A DNA stretch of 64,000 bases from an uncultured Collinsella sp. (GCA_958437495.1 CAUBOH010000003.1:1-64000); one strand, 5' to 3'; positions 51,525 through 61,015 are shown, counted from the stretch's first letter. Made by a program: numbers and translations. The notes: a model not told the origin generated them from the sequence alone.

Positions 51525-52514
51525 ATGCGCGCGGAAACACCTTCCGAAGTGCTCTTTGATTTCCTTAAGTGCGATCTGCAGATCAATAATCGCGAAGCGG
51601 CGCGCATCTTGATTTCGGACAAGCCGATGGGCTCCAAACCGGCTCCAAGGTTTCGCATTACCGAAAAGACGTTTCTGTCGCGACGCGTGGTGCACGTCGT
51701 TCCGGGTACCGACAAGATTGACCCTAAGATGTTTACCGATTTTTCGCAGAGCGTCCAGAACTTGGCTGCAGCTGTAAAAATCGTCAGCGGCAGCAGTCCA
51801 GCGGCCGTCAACGCTTGCCAGCAAGCCATTACGGTGCATGCCCTCGAGCGCATGGCAACGTCGCTCGAACACTGGGGGTTCGATGGTTCCATCCTGCGCA
51901 ATATCTTTGACCGCATCGCCGTCATGCCTGGCCTCAAGCAAAGCGACCGGCTCCTTTTAGAGCTCCTTGCGCTAACGGTCTGCGGATGCCTGGCCGATCC
52001 AAATGCCGCCGCCTCCGAGGTCAAAGACTTTGCTATAACGCAGCTAGCCCAGACATTTGGCACACTCGAGACCACCGAAGTCGTCCAGGCTCAAGACACT
52101 AACTGCAAGGTCAACGAGCCTCCTGCAAAACTGGGGCTGCTCAGGCTTGCGAAAGACGGCTCGGCCTTGCCGCCGATCTATCCCTTGAGCCTCGATCCCG
52201 AGGGTACGGTTCTAGGCTCATTCGCACACGACCGAAACGCCATCACCAATGTAGGACCCGATGTATCCCGCCGGCACCTGCGCGTAACATTTTCCAACGA
52301 CACATGGCTCGCAAGCGGCCTTCATTCCACTAATGGAACGGTGTTGGTGACACGCTGTGGCGCGACCACCGTTATCGAAAAGCCACGTTCGCTGCGCACC
52401 GCCGATGACGAGGACAAACAGATTCCCATCCACGACGGCGACCTGCTCAAACTGGGCTCCTCGACTGAGTTTTTGGTGCTGAAGATCTCCTCGAACGTAC
52501 GCGCTCTGGCCTAG
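51525..52514 (+). CDS. FHA-domain protein 2
   Basis: This 329-residue paralogue of FHA protein 1 has the same helical N-terminal domain (about 1-205) and FHA domain (about 225-329; VLGSFAHDRNAI, SRRHLRVTF, LHSTNGTVLV, HDGDLLKLG). The Arg and Ser of the phosphothreonine pocket (SRRH) are kept. AAAGGAG precedes the ATG, and the gene starts 35 bases after the kinase stop, so it is surely cotranscribed with it. It is a probable substrate or reader of the kinase. Confidence 0.88.
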   Translation: MRAETPSEVLFDFLKCDLQINNREAARILISDKPMGSKPAPRFRITEKTFLSRRVVHVVPGTDKIDPKMFTDFSQSVQNLAAAVKIVSGSSPAAVNACQQAITVHALERMATSLEHWGFDGSILRNIFDRIAVMPGLKQSDRLLLELLALTVCGCLADPNAAASEVKDFAITQLAQTFGTLETTEVVQAQDTNCKVNEPPAKLGLLRLAKDGSALPPIYPLSLDPEGTVLGSFAHDRNAITNVGPDVSRRHLRVTFSNDTWLASGLHSTNGTVLVTRCGATTVIEKPRSLRTADDEDKQIPIHDGDLLKLGSSTEFLVLKISSNVRALA

Positions 52515-52542
52515 GCCCGAGCTCGCCCAATAAGAATCAACG

Positions 52543-52583
52543 CAAAAGAGCGCCGCTGCACACATCGCAGCGGCGCTCTTTTG
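52543..52583 (+). terminator. terminator of the kinase-FHA2 operon
   Basis: AAAAGAGCGCCGCTGC pairs with GCAGCGGCGCTCTTTT around a short loop. It is symmetric, so it could also serve the opposite strand. Confidence 0.9.
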
Positions 52584-52587
52584 TACA

Positions 52588-52620
52588 AAGGCGCCCCCGG
52601 CCTTGTAACCGGGGGCGCCT
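52588..52620 (-). terminator. hairpin after the LPxTG protein gene
   Basis: AGGCGCCCCCGG and CCGGGGGCGCCT form a 12-bp stem 30 bases past the stop of the surface-protein gene. Confidence 0.8.
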
Positions 52621-52650
52621 ATAAAGGGGAAACGAGCTTAAAAAGCTACA

Positions 52651-55143
52651 TTAGGCATTGAAGCGGCGGCGGGTAGCACCAGCGGCAATGGCAGCGGCAC
52701 CCAGACCGGCGATGATCGTAACCTGAGCGGCAACGTTATCGCCAGTGGTGGGGAGGGCAGCCTTGTCGGCCTTCTTCGCGTCCTTGGCGGGAGCCTTAGT
52801 CGTCGTGGTGGTCGTGGTGGTGGTCACCTTCGGCTGAGCGGGCTCAGCATAGGGAACCAGGGAACCCAGGACCTTCTTGGCAGCGTTAAGCCGAGCCAGG
52901 GCATTAGCCGCGGCCTGCTTGGCGAGCTCGAGGTTGGCATATGCGTCGAGAACATCGCTCTGGGCCTGCTCGTACTTGGCACGAGCAGCATTAGCCTCGT
53001 CGGACTTAGCCTCGACGTTAGCGTTGGCTTCCTCGAGAGCCTTAGCAGCCTCGTCCTTAGCCTTCTGAGCGTCGGCGAAAGCAACCTGAGCAGCGTTGGC
53101 GGCAGCAAGAGCCTTGTTCCAAGCAGCCTTCTTGGCGTCAAGGGTATTCTTAGCCTTCAGGGCCTCGTTCTCGAGGTCGTTGTACTCCTGGCCCAGCTTA
53201 TCAGCCTTGGCAGTAGCATCCTTCAGTGCAGCCTGGGCAGCGGCAACGATCTGCGGCTTCTTCTTAGCCGCGGCGAGAGCCTGGTTAGCCTTAACCTGCA
53301 CATCGATGGCAGCATCACGGTCGGCCTTAGCATCCTCGGCGGCCTTGGTAGCCTTATCGGCGGCGTTCAGGGCCTCGTTGTAAGCCTGGCCGGACTCGTT
53401 GGCCTTATTCATGGCATCATCAAACGCGTCCTGAGCGTCCTTGACAGCCTGCTCCTTGCCCTGAGCAGTCTTCAGGTCAGCCTCGGCCTTGGCCTTCTTG
53501 TCAGTGGTCTTAGACCAAGCAGCCTTAGCCTCCTTGGCGGCATCGCTAGCCTTCAGCGCAACATTGTCGAGCTCGTTGTACTCCTGGCCGAGCTTATCGG
53601 CATCAGCCTTGAGCTGCGGATACTGCTGGCCAAGGTTCACCAGAGCGTTTGCGGCCTTCCACTCAGTCATCTTCTGAGCGGCGGCGTTGGTAGCCTCAGT
53701 CCAAGCCTGGTATGCAGCGTCGTCCTTCTCGGTGGCATCCTTAAGCGCATCCTCGGTAGCCTTAACTGCCTGAGAAGCATAGTACGCATCGCGCTTCAGG
53801 GCGTCTGCCGCCTTCTGCGCGGTGTCAGCCTCGGCCTGCTTGGCGTCAGCCGCGGCCTTCTTGGCGTCATAATCGGCCCAAGCGGCATCAGCGTTAAATA
53901 TGCCAGGGCCACTCGCAGCATAATCGTAAGCCTTCTGGGCCTCATCCTTCAGCTGGTCAGCAGCAGCCTGCAGCTGGTTAGCTTCGGTCTGCTTCTGATC
54001 GGCCTTGGCCTGCTTATCCTCGTAATCGGCCTTGTTCTCTGCAAGCTTGTTGTTGATCTGGGCCTTCATGGCGCCAGTCTTATCTTTCTCGGTCTCGAGC
54101 TTAGCAGCCTTGTTGTCGAGCTCGTTGTACTTCTGACCGAGCTCCTCAGCCTTTGCCTTATTGGCGTCAAGGTTCCCGTAAGCCTCCTGAGCCTTGTTGG
54201 CCTCGGCGAGCTTAGCATCCCAAGCGTCCTTCTTAGCCTTGGCGTCCTTCTCGGCCTTGAGAGCCTCGTTGTCAAGCTTATTGAAGTTGGCAGCAGCCTC
54301 ATCGTCAGCCTTCGTGGCAGCCTCAAGAGCAGCCTGGGCATCCTCGACGGAGGGAAGCTTCTTGGCAGCCTCGAGAGCAACCTGGGCGTCATTAGCTGCC
54401 TTCAGGTCGGCCTTCATCGTGGCCTCGGCATCCTTGGCAGTCTGCTCAGCCTTAGCAGCAGCGTTGTCAAGGTCGCTCCAATCCTGATAAAGCTTGTCGG
54501 CCTTCTTGGTGGCAGCGTCGTAGGCGGCCTGAGCCTCCTCCTCGGAGGTCAGGTTCTTGGCGTTCTCAAAAGCAACCTGAGCGTCGTTCTGAGCCTTGAC
54601 GGCCTCGTCCCACTCAGCCTTCTTAGCGTTGGCAGCGGCGCGGGCGTCCTCGGCCTTCTTCTCGTACTGGTTCTCGTTGTACTCAGTACCGAGCTTGTCG
54701 GCCTCGGCCACAGCGTCCTCGTAAGCCTTCTGGGCCTCACCCAGAGTCTTCTCGGCGTCTGCAAGCTGAGCCTGAGCAGTGTACACGGCCTCCTTCGCGT
54801 CCTCAAGGGCGTTCTGGGCCTCCTGGTTGCCGGCCTTAGCCTCGGCCTCAGCAGCCTTAGCCTCGTCGTAGGCCTTCTCGGCCTTCTCGACATTGGCCTT
54901 AGCCTCGTCGTAGGCCTTCTGGGCCTTCTCGACGTCGGCCTTAGCGGCAGCAATTTCTTCCTTGCTGGCCTGCTTCTGCTCGGCCTTGACGTCGTCGTTG
55001 GCGTCGGTGCCGGACTCAGCGAAAGCAGCGGTCTGCAGGACCGGAGACAGTGCGAGGCTGGCGGTAACGGCCATGGTCACCGCAGGCTTAGCAAGATTGA
55101 GCTTGGATTGCGCTTTTTTGTGCGCGGGCTGATACTTTGCCAT
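52651..55143 (-). CDS. LPxTG-anchored, alanine-rich coiled-coil surface protein
   Basis: This 830-residue protein has a signal peptide (residues 1-42, ending QTAAFA), then about 700 residues of Ala/Lys/Glu-rich heptads predicted to be coiled coil, a ten-Thr linker, the sortase signal LPTTGDN, a hydrophobic helix and an RRRFNA tail. The rod has about seven degenerate repeats centred on ADKLGQEYNELDNVALKA. It is probably a cell-wall rod or adhesin. The start is ATG 55143, with AAAGGGG upstream; the open frame beyond it to 55416 overlaps nth antisense sequence and is rejected. No sortase gene is in the window. Confidence 0.88.
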   Translation of the reverse strand: MAKYQPAHKKAQSKLNLAKPAVTMAVTASLALSPVLQTAAFAESGTDANDDVKAEQKQASKEEIAAAKADVEKAQKAYDEAKANVEKAEKAYDEAKAAEAEAKAGNQEAQNALEDAKEAVYTAQAQLADAEKTLGEAQKAYEDAVAEADKLGTEYNENQYEKKAEDARAAANAKKAEWDEAVKAQNDAQVAFENAKNLTSEEEAQAAYDAATKKADKLYQDWSDLDNAAAKAEQTAKDAEATMKADLKAANDAQVALEAAKKLPSVEDAQAALEAATKADDEAAANFNKLDNEALKAEKDAKAKKDAWDAKLAEANKAQEAYGNLDANKAKAEELGQKYNELDNKAAKLETEKDKTGAMKAQINNKLAENKADYEDKQAKADQKQTEANQLQAAADQLKDEAQKAYDYAASGPGIFNADAAWADYDAKKAAADAKQAEADTAQKAADALKRDAYYASQAVKATEDALKDATEKDDAAYQAWTEATNAAAQKMTEWKAANALVNLGQQYPQLKADADKLGQEYNELDNVALKASDAAKEAKAAWSKTTDKKAKAEADLKTAQGKEQAVKDAQDAFDDAMNKANESGQAYNEALNAADKATKAAEDAKADRDAAIDVQVKANQALAAAKKKPQIVAAAQAALKDATAKADKLGQEYNDLENEALKAKNTLDAKKAAWNKALAAANAAQVAFADAQKAKDEAAKALEEANANVEAKSDEANAARAKYEQAQSDVLDAYANLELAKQAAANALARLNAAKKVLGSLVPYAEPAQPKVTTTTTTTTTKAPAKDAKKADKAALPTTGDNVAAQVTIIAGLGAAAIAAGATRRRFNA

Positions 55144-55295
55144 GTTTTCCCCTTTGTTCAGAAACAGCCCGTCCCGAGAAAACGAGACAAATTTACTAAT
55201 GCATGATTCATTTAAAAGGAGAAAAACGCGAATTGGTTGCGCAACCAAGCTATATCTAAGGTTTGGGACTTTTTTGCAAAAAAGTTTGCAAAAAG

Positions 55296-55961
55296 CTATT
55301 GCACCACCCGTACGCTGGGGCAAAGGTCTGCCAGCGGGCACTCGTCGCACTTGGGTTTGCGAGCGTCGCAGATCTCGCGGCCAAAGGTGATCCACTGGTG
55401 GTTGACCGACTCCCAATACTCGTGCGGCAAGATCTTGAGCAGATCCTGCTCGGTCTTTAGCGGCTCTTTGGCGTGCGTCTTGGGACTCAGCATCAGGCGG
55501 TGCGCGATGCGGTTGACGTGCGTATCGACCGCGATGCCCTCAACAATGCCAAACCCCACGTTGAGCACGATGTTCGCCGTCTTGCGCCCCACGCCCGGCA
55601 GCTTTACAAGCTCCTTCATGTCGGCCGGTACCTCGCCGCCGTAGTCGGCAACGATCATCCGCGCGGCCTCCACGGCATGCTTGGCCTTACTCTTATAAAA
55701 GCCGAGTGACTTAATGGTGTCCGCCACGTCGGTCACGCTTGCCCCGGCCATGGCCTCGGGCGTGGGCCACTGGGCAAACAGCTGCGGCGTCACCTTGTTG
55801 ACCTGCGCGTCGGTCGTCTGAGCCGAGAGCAGCACCGCGATGAGCAGCCTAAAGGGATTCTCGTGGTCCAAGAAGCACTCGACCGGGCCATAGCGACGGT
55901 TAAGGCGCTCGCACACCTCGATGGCGCGTTCGCGTTTGGCGGCATTGGTCTCGCGTGGCAT
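55296..55961 (-). CDS. nth: endonuclease III
   Basis: This 221-residue bifunctional DNA glycosylase/AP lyase removes oxidised pyrimidines. The helix-hairpin-helix LPGVGRKTANIVL includes the catalytic Lys, and the catalytic Asp lies in AVDTHVNRI. The 4Fe-4S cysteines are in the standard spacing (CDARKPKCDECPLADLC). The start is ATG 55961, with GAGGAG upstream; the longer frame lacks a site. Length is normal. Confidence 0.96.
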   Translation of the reverse strand: MPRETNAAKRERAIEVCERLNRRYGPVECFLDHENPFRLLIAVLLSAQTTDAQVNKVTPQLFAQWPTPEAMAGASVTDVADTIKSLGFYKSKAKHAVEAARMIVADYGGEVPADMKELVKLPGVGRKTANIVLNVGFGIVEGIAVDTHVNRIAHRLMLSPKTHAKEPLKTEQDLLKILPHEYWESVNHQWITFGREICDARKPKCDECPLADLCPSVRVVQ

Positions 55962-56024
55962 AACGACTCCTCGACTCGGCAGAAACATAACTTCCCGGAA
56001 ACGATTGTCCCACGTACGGGGGCC

Positions 56025-57827
56025 TTAAGCCTCCAAAAATGCGCCGGTCTGGCGGCTCCACAGGCTTGCGTATTCGCCGCCCGCCTCGACAAGCTGCGCA
56101 TGCGTGCCGTCCTCGACAATCTCGCCGTCCGCCAGCACCACGATGCGGTCGAGCGCCGCCACGGTGGACAGGCGGTGCGCCACCACAATGGAGGTGCGCC
56201 CGCGCATCAGGTTCTCGAGCGCCTCCTGCACCAGCGCCTCGGACTCACTGTCCAGGGCAGAGGTCGCCTCGTCGAGCACCAGAATCGGCGCGTCGGTGAG
56301 GATGGCACGGGCGATGGCCACGCGCTGGCGCTGACCACCCGAAAGCTTAACGCCGCGCTCGCCCACCATGGTGTCAAAGCCACGGGGCAAGCGGTCGATA
56401 AACTCCAGGGCATTGGCCAGGCGCGCGGCCTCGCGAATCTGCTCGTCGGTAGCGTCGGGGCGGCCGTAGGCGATATTCTCGCGAATGGAGCGGTGGAACA
56501 GCAGCGCCTCCTGCGGCACGTAGGCAACCTGGCGGCGCAGGCTCTGCTGCGTGCAGCGCGAGACGTCCTGGCCGTCCACGAGCACGCGGCCGCCCTGCAC
56601 GTCGTCCAGGCGCAGCAACAGCTTGGTGAGCGTCGTCTTGCCCGAGCCCGATTTACCCACCAGGCCCACGCGCTGGCCCGCCGCCACATGGAGCGTCAGG
56701 TCGTGAAACACGCTCTCGCCCGCCGCGGCGTCACGGTATGCAAAGCTCAAGTGCTCAAAATCAATCGCGCCCTCGCGCACCTTGAGCTCGGGGGCATTCT
56801 CGTCGTCTGCCACCAGACGCGGCTCGTCCAGCACGCGCGTCATCTCTGCCGCATCGCCCAGCGCGCGGTTGATGCGCTGCATCATGGAGCTCACGTAGTT
56901 CAGACGCATAGTGAGGTTGTACGTATAGGTAAAGATCATGACGAGCGAGCCGGCCGAAATGCCAAACCACGCGTTGCCGCCCGCGACAAACACACTCACC
57001 ACGGCCATGGTAATGACGATAAGGCCCGAGGTCGTAAAGTTGCGTTGCATCATGGCGTGCATCGAGACCGTCTCGGCGTCACGCGCGGCACGGTCGGCGG
57101 TATCGAACAGGTCGCGCTCAAAGTCCTCGCGCCCGCAGGTCTTGACGGCTAGGATGTTCGTGACCGCGTCGGAAAGCACGCCCGACAGCTTGTTCTGCGC
57201 GGCGGACGTCGCGGCCGAAAGCGGCATGATGCGCTTGTACATAAGCCAGACAAACGCAATGTAGATGACCATGATGCCCACCAGGATCACGGTAAATGTG
57301 GGCACCACCGGGGCGAGCGCCGCCACCGTGCAGACAACCGAGGTGATAGTGGGGATGAGCGAATACACCGTCACGTCCACCAGACCCGTGTAGCCGCTCA
57401 TAAAACGGCTTGTCTGGCTCACAAGCGATCCGCCAAAGCGGCTGGTGTGGAACGTCATGGACTGGTTGGAGAGCGTGTCAAAGCACAGGCGCGCCAAGTG
57501 GTAGTTGCCCGCGATCTCGAGCTTGTAGACGGTGTAGTCTTGCAGTTTGGAGAGGACCTGGCCCACCAGGTTCACAAGTACGAGCGCCAGGATGTAAGGG
57601 CCAAAGACCTCGAATACTTGATCGCCCGCCACGGGGCCCGCTTGGACGCGATCGACGATGAGGGCCATCACATAGGTGTTGGCAAACGTGAGCAAAAAGA
57701 TATAGCCCGCCGACGAGAACACCGAGAGAAAGACGATCAGCGGCTGCGTGCGCGTGACATCCCAAAAACGCTGCAACGTGCGGCACACGGTGGAGCGCTT
57801 GAGCGGGCTGGTGCTTCTCTGAGACAT
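56025..57827 (-). CDS. ABC exporter, fused permease-ATPase
   Basis: This 600-residue half-transporter has a six-helix membrane domain (about residues 25-320) and a nucleotide-binding domain (about 355-590) with Walker A GKSGSGKTTL, signature LSGGQRQRVAIA and Walker B ILVLDEATSALD. It is expected to work as a homodimer or with a partner, exporting lipids, peptides or drugs. The start is ATG 57827, with AAAGGAAG upstream. No second half-transporter is adjacent, so the homodimer is more likely. The substrate is unknown. Confidence 0.92.
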   Translation of the reverse strand: MSQRSTSPLKRSTVCRTLQRFWDVTRTQPLIVFLSVFSSAGYIFLLTFANTYVMALIVDRVQAGPVAGDQVFEVFGPYILALVLVNLVGQVLSKLQDYTVYKLEIAGNYHLARLCFDTLSNQSMTFHTSRFGGSLVSQTSRFMSGYTGLVDVTVYSLIPTITSVVCTVAALAPVVPTFTVILVGIMVIYIAFVWLMYKRIMPLSAATSAAQNKLSGVLSDAVTNILAVKTCGREDFERDLFDTADRAARDAETVSMHAMMQRNFTTSGLIVITMAVVSVFVAGGNAWFGISAGSLVMIFTYTYNLTMRLNYVSSMMQRINRALGDAAEMTRVLDEPRLVADDENAPELKVREGAIDFEHLSFAYRDAAAGESVFHDLTLHVAAGQRVGLVGKSGSGKTTLTKLLLRLDDVQGGRVLVDGQDVSRCTQQSLRRQVAYVPQEALLFHRSIRENIAYGRPDATDEQIREAARLANALEFIDRLPRGFDTMVGERGVKLSGGQRQRVAIARAILTDAPILVLDEATSALDSESEALVQEALENLMRGRTSIVVAHRLSTVAALDRIVVLADGEIVEDGTHAQLVEAGGEYASLWSRQTGAFLEA

Positions 57828-57952
57828 GGGCTTCCTTTCACGTCTGATAGGGCGAAACGCCATTGTTGCACACTAAAGCGCACTTCAGGCAAGCACGATG
57901 CGAAAAGCGCCCGCGCCTCGCGCTTGCGCCGACGCCCCGCCGTCCGTTGCGG

Positions 57953-59308
57953 CTAGCCCTCGTCTTCCTGGCCCGCGAGTAAGCCTGCGGACTCCAAGCC
58001 CAGAATCGCGTCGGCCTCCTCGGCATCCTCCAGCGCGTCGATATCCTTGAGTTTGCGTTCCATAACGTTGGTGCGCGTGGTGATAATGCCCTCGACCGTC
58101 TTGCCCGCGGTCTCGATCTGCTGCTGCGCGCGACGCAGCGCCGCCTGATAGCGCGGCAGCTCGGCCTTGACGGCGGAAAGTACGCGCAGCACGTCATCGG
58201 TGCGTTTTTGCAGCCTAAACGTCTGGTAGCTCATCTGCAGACTATTGAGGATGGCCGCCATGGTGCTGGGGCCGGCAACGTTGACGTGATAGTCGCGGCC
58301 CAGGGTCTCGATAAGCCCGGGGCGACTGACGACCTCAGCGTACAAGCCCTCAAACGGCACGAACAGAATGCCAAAGTTGGTCGTCGCGGGCACGCTCAGG
58401 TACTTCTCGCAAATGTCCTTGGCCTCGCGTTTCACCATCATATCGAGCGTCTTGCGCGCGGCGGCGACGGCCTCCGCGTCGCCCGACTCCTGGGCGTCGA
58501 GTAGATGCTCGTACGCGTCGCCCGGGAATTTGGAGTCGATCGGCAGCAGCACGGGATCGCCCTCGTCTACCGGCAGCTTGACGGCAAACTCAACACGCTC
58601 CGAGGCGCCGGGCTTGGTGGCGACGTTTTCCAGATACTGGTCGGGCGTGAGGATGTCCGCCAGGATTGTGCCCAGCTGCACCTCGCCCAAAATGCCACGC
58701 GCCTTTACATTGCCCAGCACGCGCTTAAGGTCGCCCACGCCGGTGGCGATAGATTGCATATCGCCCAGGCCCTTGTACACGGCCTCGAGCTGGTCGCTCA
58801 CCTGCTTAAACGATGCAGACAGGCGATCGTTGAGCGTGCGGGAGAGCTTCTCGTCCACCGTCGCGCGCATCTGATCGAGCTGCACGCTGTTGTCCTTGCG
58901 GATGGCGCCCAGCTGGGCATCGACCGTCTCGCGCACCTTGTCCAGGCGGAGCTCGATGCCCTCGCGGTTGGCACCGAGCTGTTGGGCCGTCTCGCGGCGC
59001 AGGTCATCCATGCGGTCGCCAGCCTGCGAGAACTCACGCGCGATGGTCAGGTAGCGTTGCTGCTCTACGGCCGCATCGGTCGTCTGCTGCTGCGCGATGG
59101 CGTTTGCCGTGCGGCGGGTTTCTGCCAACGCGACGTTCAGGGTGTCGAGCGCGTTGTTGGCCTGCTCGAGCGCAGCCAGCATCTCTGCCCCGCTATCGCC
59201 GCGCTCCCGCAGCTCGGCGCGAAGGCCCTTAAGCTGCAGGGCACAAGCCACAGCAACCCCCACCGCCATCAGGGCGATCACAACAAGCACGATATCAATA
59301 GCAGACAT
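57953..59308 (-). CDS. rmuC: RmuC-family DNA recombination protein
   Basis: This 451-residue protein has an N-terminal membrane helix (about residues 3-24), a long coiled coil (about 25-180) and the nuclease-like RmuC domain (about 190-390; LGNVKARGILGEVQLGTIL, LPIDSKFPGDAYEHLL, FGILFVPFEGLYAEV). RmuC limits recombination at inverted repeats in E. coli. Given the many inverted repeats here the association is suggestive but not evidence. Length is typical. Confidence 0.92.
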   Translation of the reverse strand: MSAIDIVLVVIALMAVGVAVACALQLKGLRAELRERGDSGAEMLAALEQANNALDTLNVALAETRRTANAIAQQQTTDAAVEQQRYLTIAREFSQAGDRMDDLRRETAQQLGANREGIELRLDKVRETVDAQLGAIRKDNSVQLDQMRATVDEKLSRTLNDRLSASFKQVSDQLEAVYKGLGDMQSIATGVGDLKRVLGNVKARGILGEVQLGTILADILTPDQYLENVATKPGASERVEFAVKLPVDEGDPVLLPIDSKFPGDAYEHLLDAQESGDAEAVAAARKTLDMMVKREAKDICEKYLSVPATTNFGILFVPFEGLYAEVVSRPGLIETLGRDYHVNVAGPSTMAAILNSLQMSYQTFRLQKRTDDVLRVLSAVKAELPRYQAALRRAQQQIETAGKTVEGIITTRTNVMERKLKDIDALEDAEEADAILGLESAGLLAGQEDEG

Positions 59309-59432
59309 AGACTTCCGCCCAACAGACCCAATCGATTATCAATCAAAACCGCGATCAATCTTACCCCGCCACACGCACCGGGCGCTCCACGGCAATCGGG
59401 CAAATGGATTTTGGGTCACAAACGCTAAAACG

Positions 59433-59855
59433 CTAACTCTCCCAGCCGGCGCGGATGGTTGTTACGACATCGCTTAGGCGCTGGCCGAGAGCTGACAGAT
59501 GTTGGAGCACTTCGCTGGGCGAGGCACCGTTGAGGATACAGGTGAGCGCATACGAGACCAAGAAAATCGCCGCAAGTCCTAACGGAATGAGCACGATCAT
59601 CGCTAACGTGCGCAGGCGCTGGCCCACGCGGCGGTGACGCGTGCGACGTTTGTCGAACGCAAGCTCCTGCGCATATGAATCTTGTTGCACGGAATAGTTC
59701 TCTGGCGCCGATCCGCCCGCAAGCGAAACCGCGGGCGTGGCATTTTGCGCAGGGGGCTGGGCGGCTACCCCTTGCATTTGCATCTCCATGAGCCGTTGCT
59801 GCTGACGCAACATGCGCTCAGCTTGTTGCTGCGGGGTCTCAAGAAACAGGTCCAT
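59433..59855 (-). CDS. small single-span membrane protein, hypothetical
   Basis: This 140-residue protein has a Gln/Met-rich N-terminal part (RMLRQQQRLMEMQMQG), a basic stretch (DKRRTRHRRVGQRLR) and one strong membrane helix (about residues 86-108; LAMIVLIPLGLAAIFLVSYA). GAGGAGG precedes the ATG at ideal spacing. The Gln-rich region may be a short coiled coil. No family is recognised. Confidence 0.7.
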   Translation of the reverse strand: MDLFLETPQQQAERMLRQQQRLMEMQMQGVAAQPPAQNATPAVSLAGGSAPENYSVQQDSYAQELAFDKRRTRHRRVGQRLRTLAMIVLIPLGLAAIFLVSYALTCILNGASPSEVLQHLSALGQRLSDVVTTIRAGWES

Positions 59856-60106
59856 GCTGGCCTCCTCAATCGGAGCATTCGACGCTTACGCCCAGCATCC
59901 CGCACCGCCAAGGCCACGGCAACGCAATCCGTAGCAATAGCTGCAAAGTTTCTTGTTGACAAAAGCTGCCGAAAACCTCAACAACTCCCCTACCAGCACT
60001 TTCTCTGAGCTTTTTTCGCCAGCAATCTTTTGGCCCTCCACCCTTACGCCAACCAACCAAAACCTAACCAAAAGCTTGACGAAAAGTGTGGAGACAAGGA
60101 CCACAA
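59856..60106. other. intergenic region
   Basis: This is AT-richer DNA with the promoter region of the 59433 gene. The open frames crossing it are low-complexity read-through. Nothing else is supported apart from the structured element beginning at 60111. Confidence 0.5.
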
Positions 60107-60110
60107 AAAC

Positions 60111-60271
60111 GTGCCGCCCAAAAGGGCGGCACGCAAACTTAATTATCAGCTTTTCTGTAGTGAGCACGTGGCGACCCAACGCCGGGGCGCGGGGCGGGGA
60201 AATACCTTTGCCTCGCGCGACCCTGCGAAGCCGTGAGCGAGAGGGAAAGGCATCTCCCCGCCCCGCGCCCC
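60111..60271 (-). ncRNA. structured repeat family B, copy 1 (candidate RNA)
   Basis: The outer stem GGGGCGCGGGGCGGGGA (60184-60200) pairs perfectly with 60255-60271 and is capped by a CCTTT/AAAGG and CCTCGC/GCGAG inner arm. A conserved linker, CTACAGAAAAGCTGATA on the minus strand, follows. It ends in GTGCCGCCC/GGGCGGCAC plus a T-run (terminator, 60105-60132). It begins 18 bases after the stop of the gene at 60290. Copy 2 (61016-61178) has compensatory base changes. Confidence 0.7.
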
Positions 60272-60289
60272 GCGGTCGGTGAGGACAGA

Positions 60290-60922
60290 CTACATGCCCG
60301 CGAGGCCTCGGGCGGCGGTGGCGCACATAAACGCCAAGGCTAGAATCACGAGCGAGCCCGCGATGTCCGCCAGCACACCCATTGCACGGCGCTCAAACAG
60401 CCAGCTCTCGAAGTGCGGGGCAACGTTGCGCCAGACACGCCACAACAAGATGCCCATGCCGATGACGCCGGGAATATTGAGCAGCAAGATCTCGGAGCAC
60501 AAGAGGCCAATCAGGTTTCCGGCGGCAAAGCCCGCATCGCCCTCGCAGTACTTGCGATAAATCATGTACAGCATGTACGCCACAAACGGCTGCAGGCACG
60601 CAGAGATAAACGCAACCACCATCGAGGGGTCCTGAGAAAAGACATCGGTGAGCTTATCGACACTCGTGGCATCTTTCGAAGCCAAGAACAAGCCAATGAC
60701 CACCACGGGCACCACGCCCAAGATGACCTCGACCAGAGTAAACAACTTAGCAGTCAGATCCTCGCTAGCCGTATTGAGGTGAGGCGCCCACCCAGGATGA
60801 GCATGCGTACCGACCTTCTTCTCCTTATCGGCACACTTGGCCTTATCGCCCTCAACAACCCGACGTTCGGGATCAAGACGGGTCCCCGCCGCAGCAACCC
60901 GAGCCCGAGACTTCTTACCCAT
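60290..60922 (-). CDS. hypothetical membrane protein with four helices
   Basis: This 210-residue protein has a basic cytoplasmic N-terminus (MGKKSRARVAAAG, about 60 residues) followed by about four hydrophobic helices (LVEVILGVVPVVVIGLFLA; MVVAFISACLQPFVAYMLYM; LIGLLCSEILLLNIPGVIGM; LADIAGSLVILALAFMCATA). GAGGTG precedes the ATG at 60922. No family is recognised. It lies between two family B structured elements. Confidence 0.7.
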   Translation of the reverse strand: MGKKSRARVAAAGTRLDPERRVVEGDKAKCADKEKKVGTHAHPGWAPHLNTASEDLTAKLFTLVEVILGVVPVVVIGLFLASKDATSVDKLTDVFSQDPSMVVAFISACLQPFVAYMLYMIYRKYCEGDAGFAAGNLIGLLCSEILLLNIPGVIGMGILLWRVWRNVAPHFESWLFERRAMGVLADIAGSLVILALAFMCATAARGLAGM

Positions 60923-61015
60923 AACCAACACCTCACAAGAGGAAACGAATAGCCAACGCTACCCAGTGTACCCCACCCATGAACGGTGCCGTCCCAACCA
61001 GCCCCCATACAAAAC

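Noticed and set aside
59886..60326. Open frames through the family B elements (also 60754-61074)
   Set aside because: Their shared peptide KLI.KF.CRPF arises only because the non-coding family B linker and hairpin are repeated; they lack coding signs and cross stem-loops.
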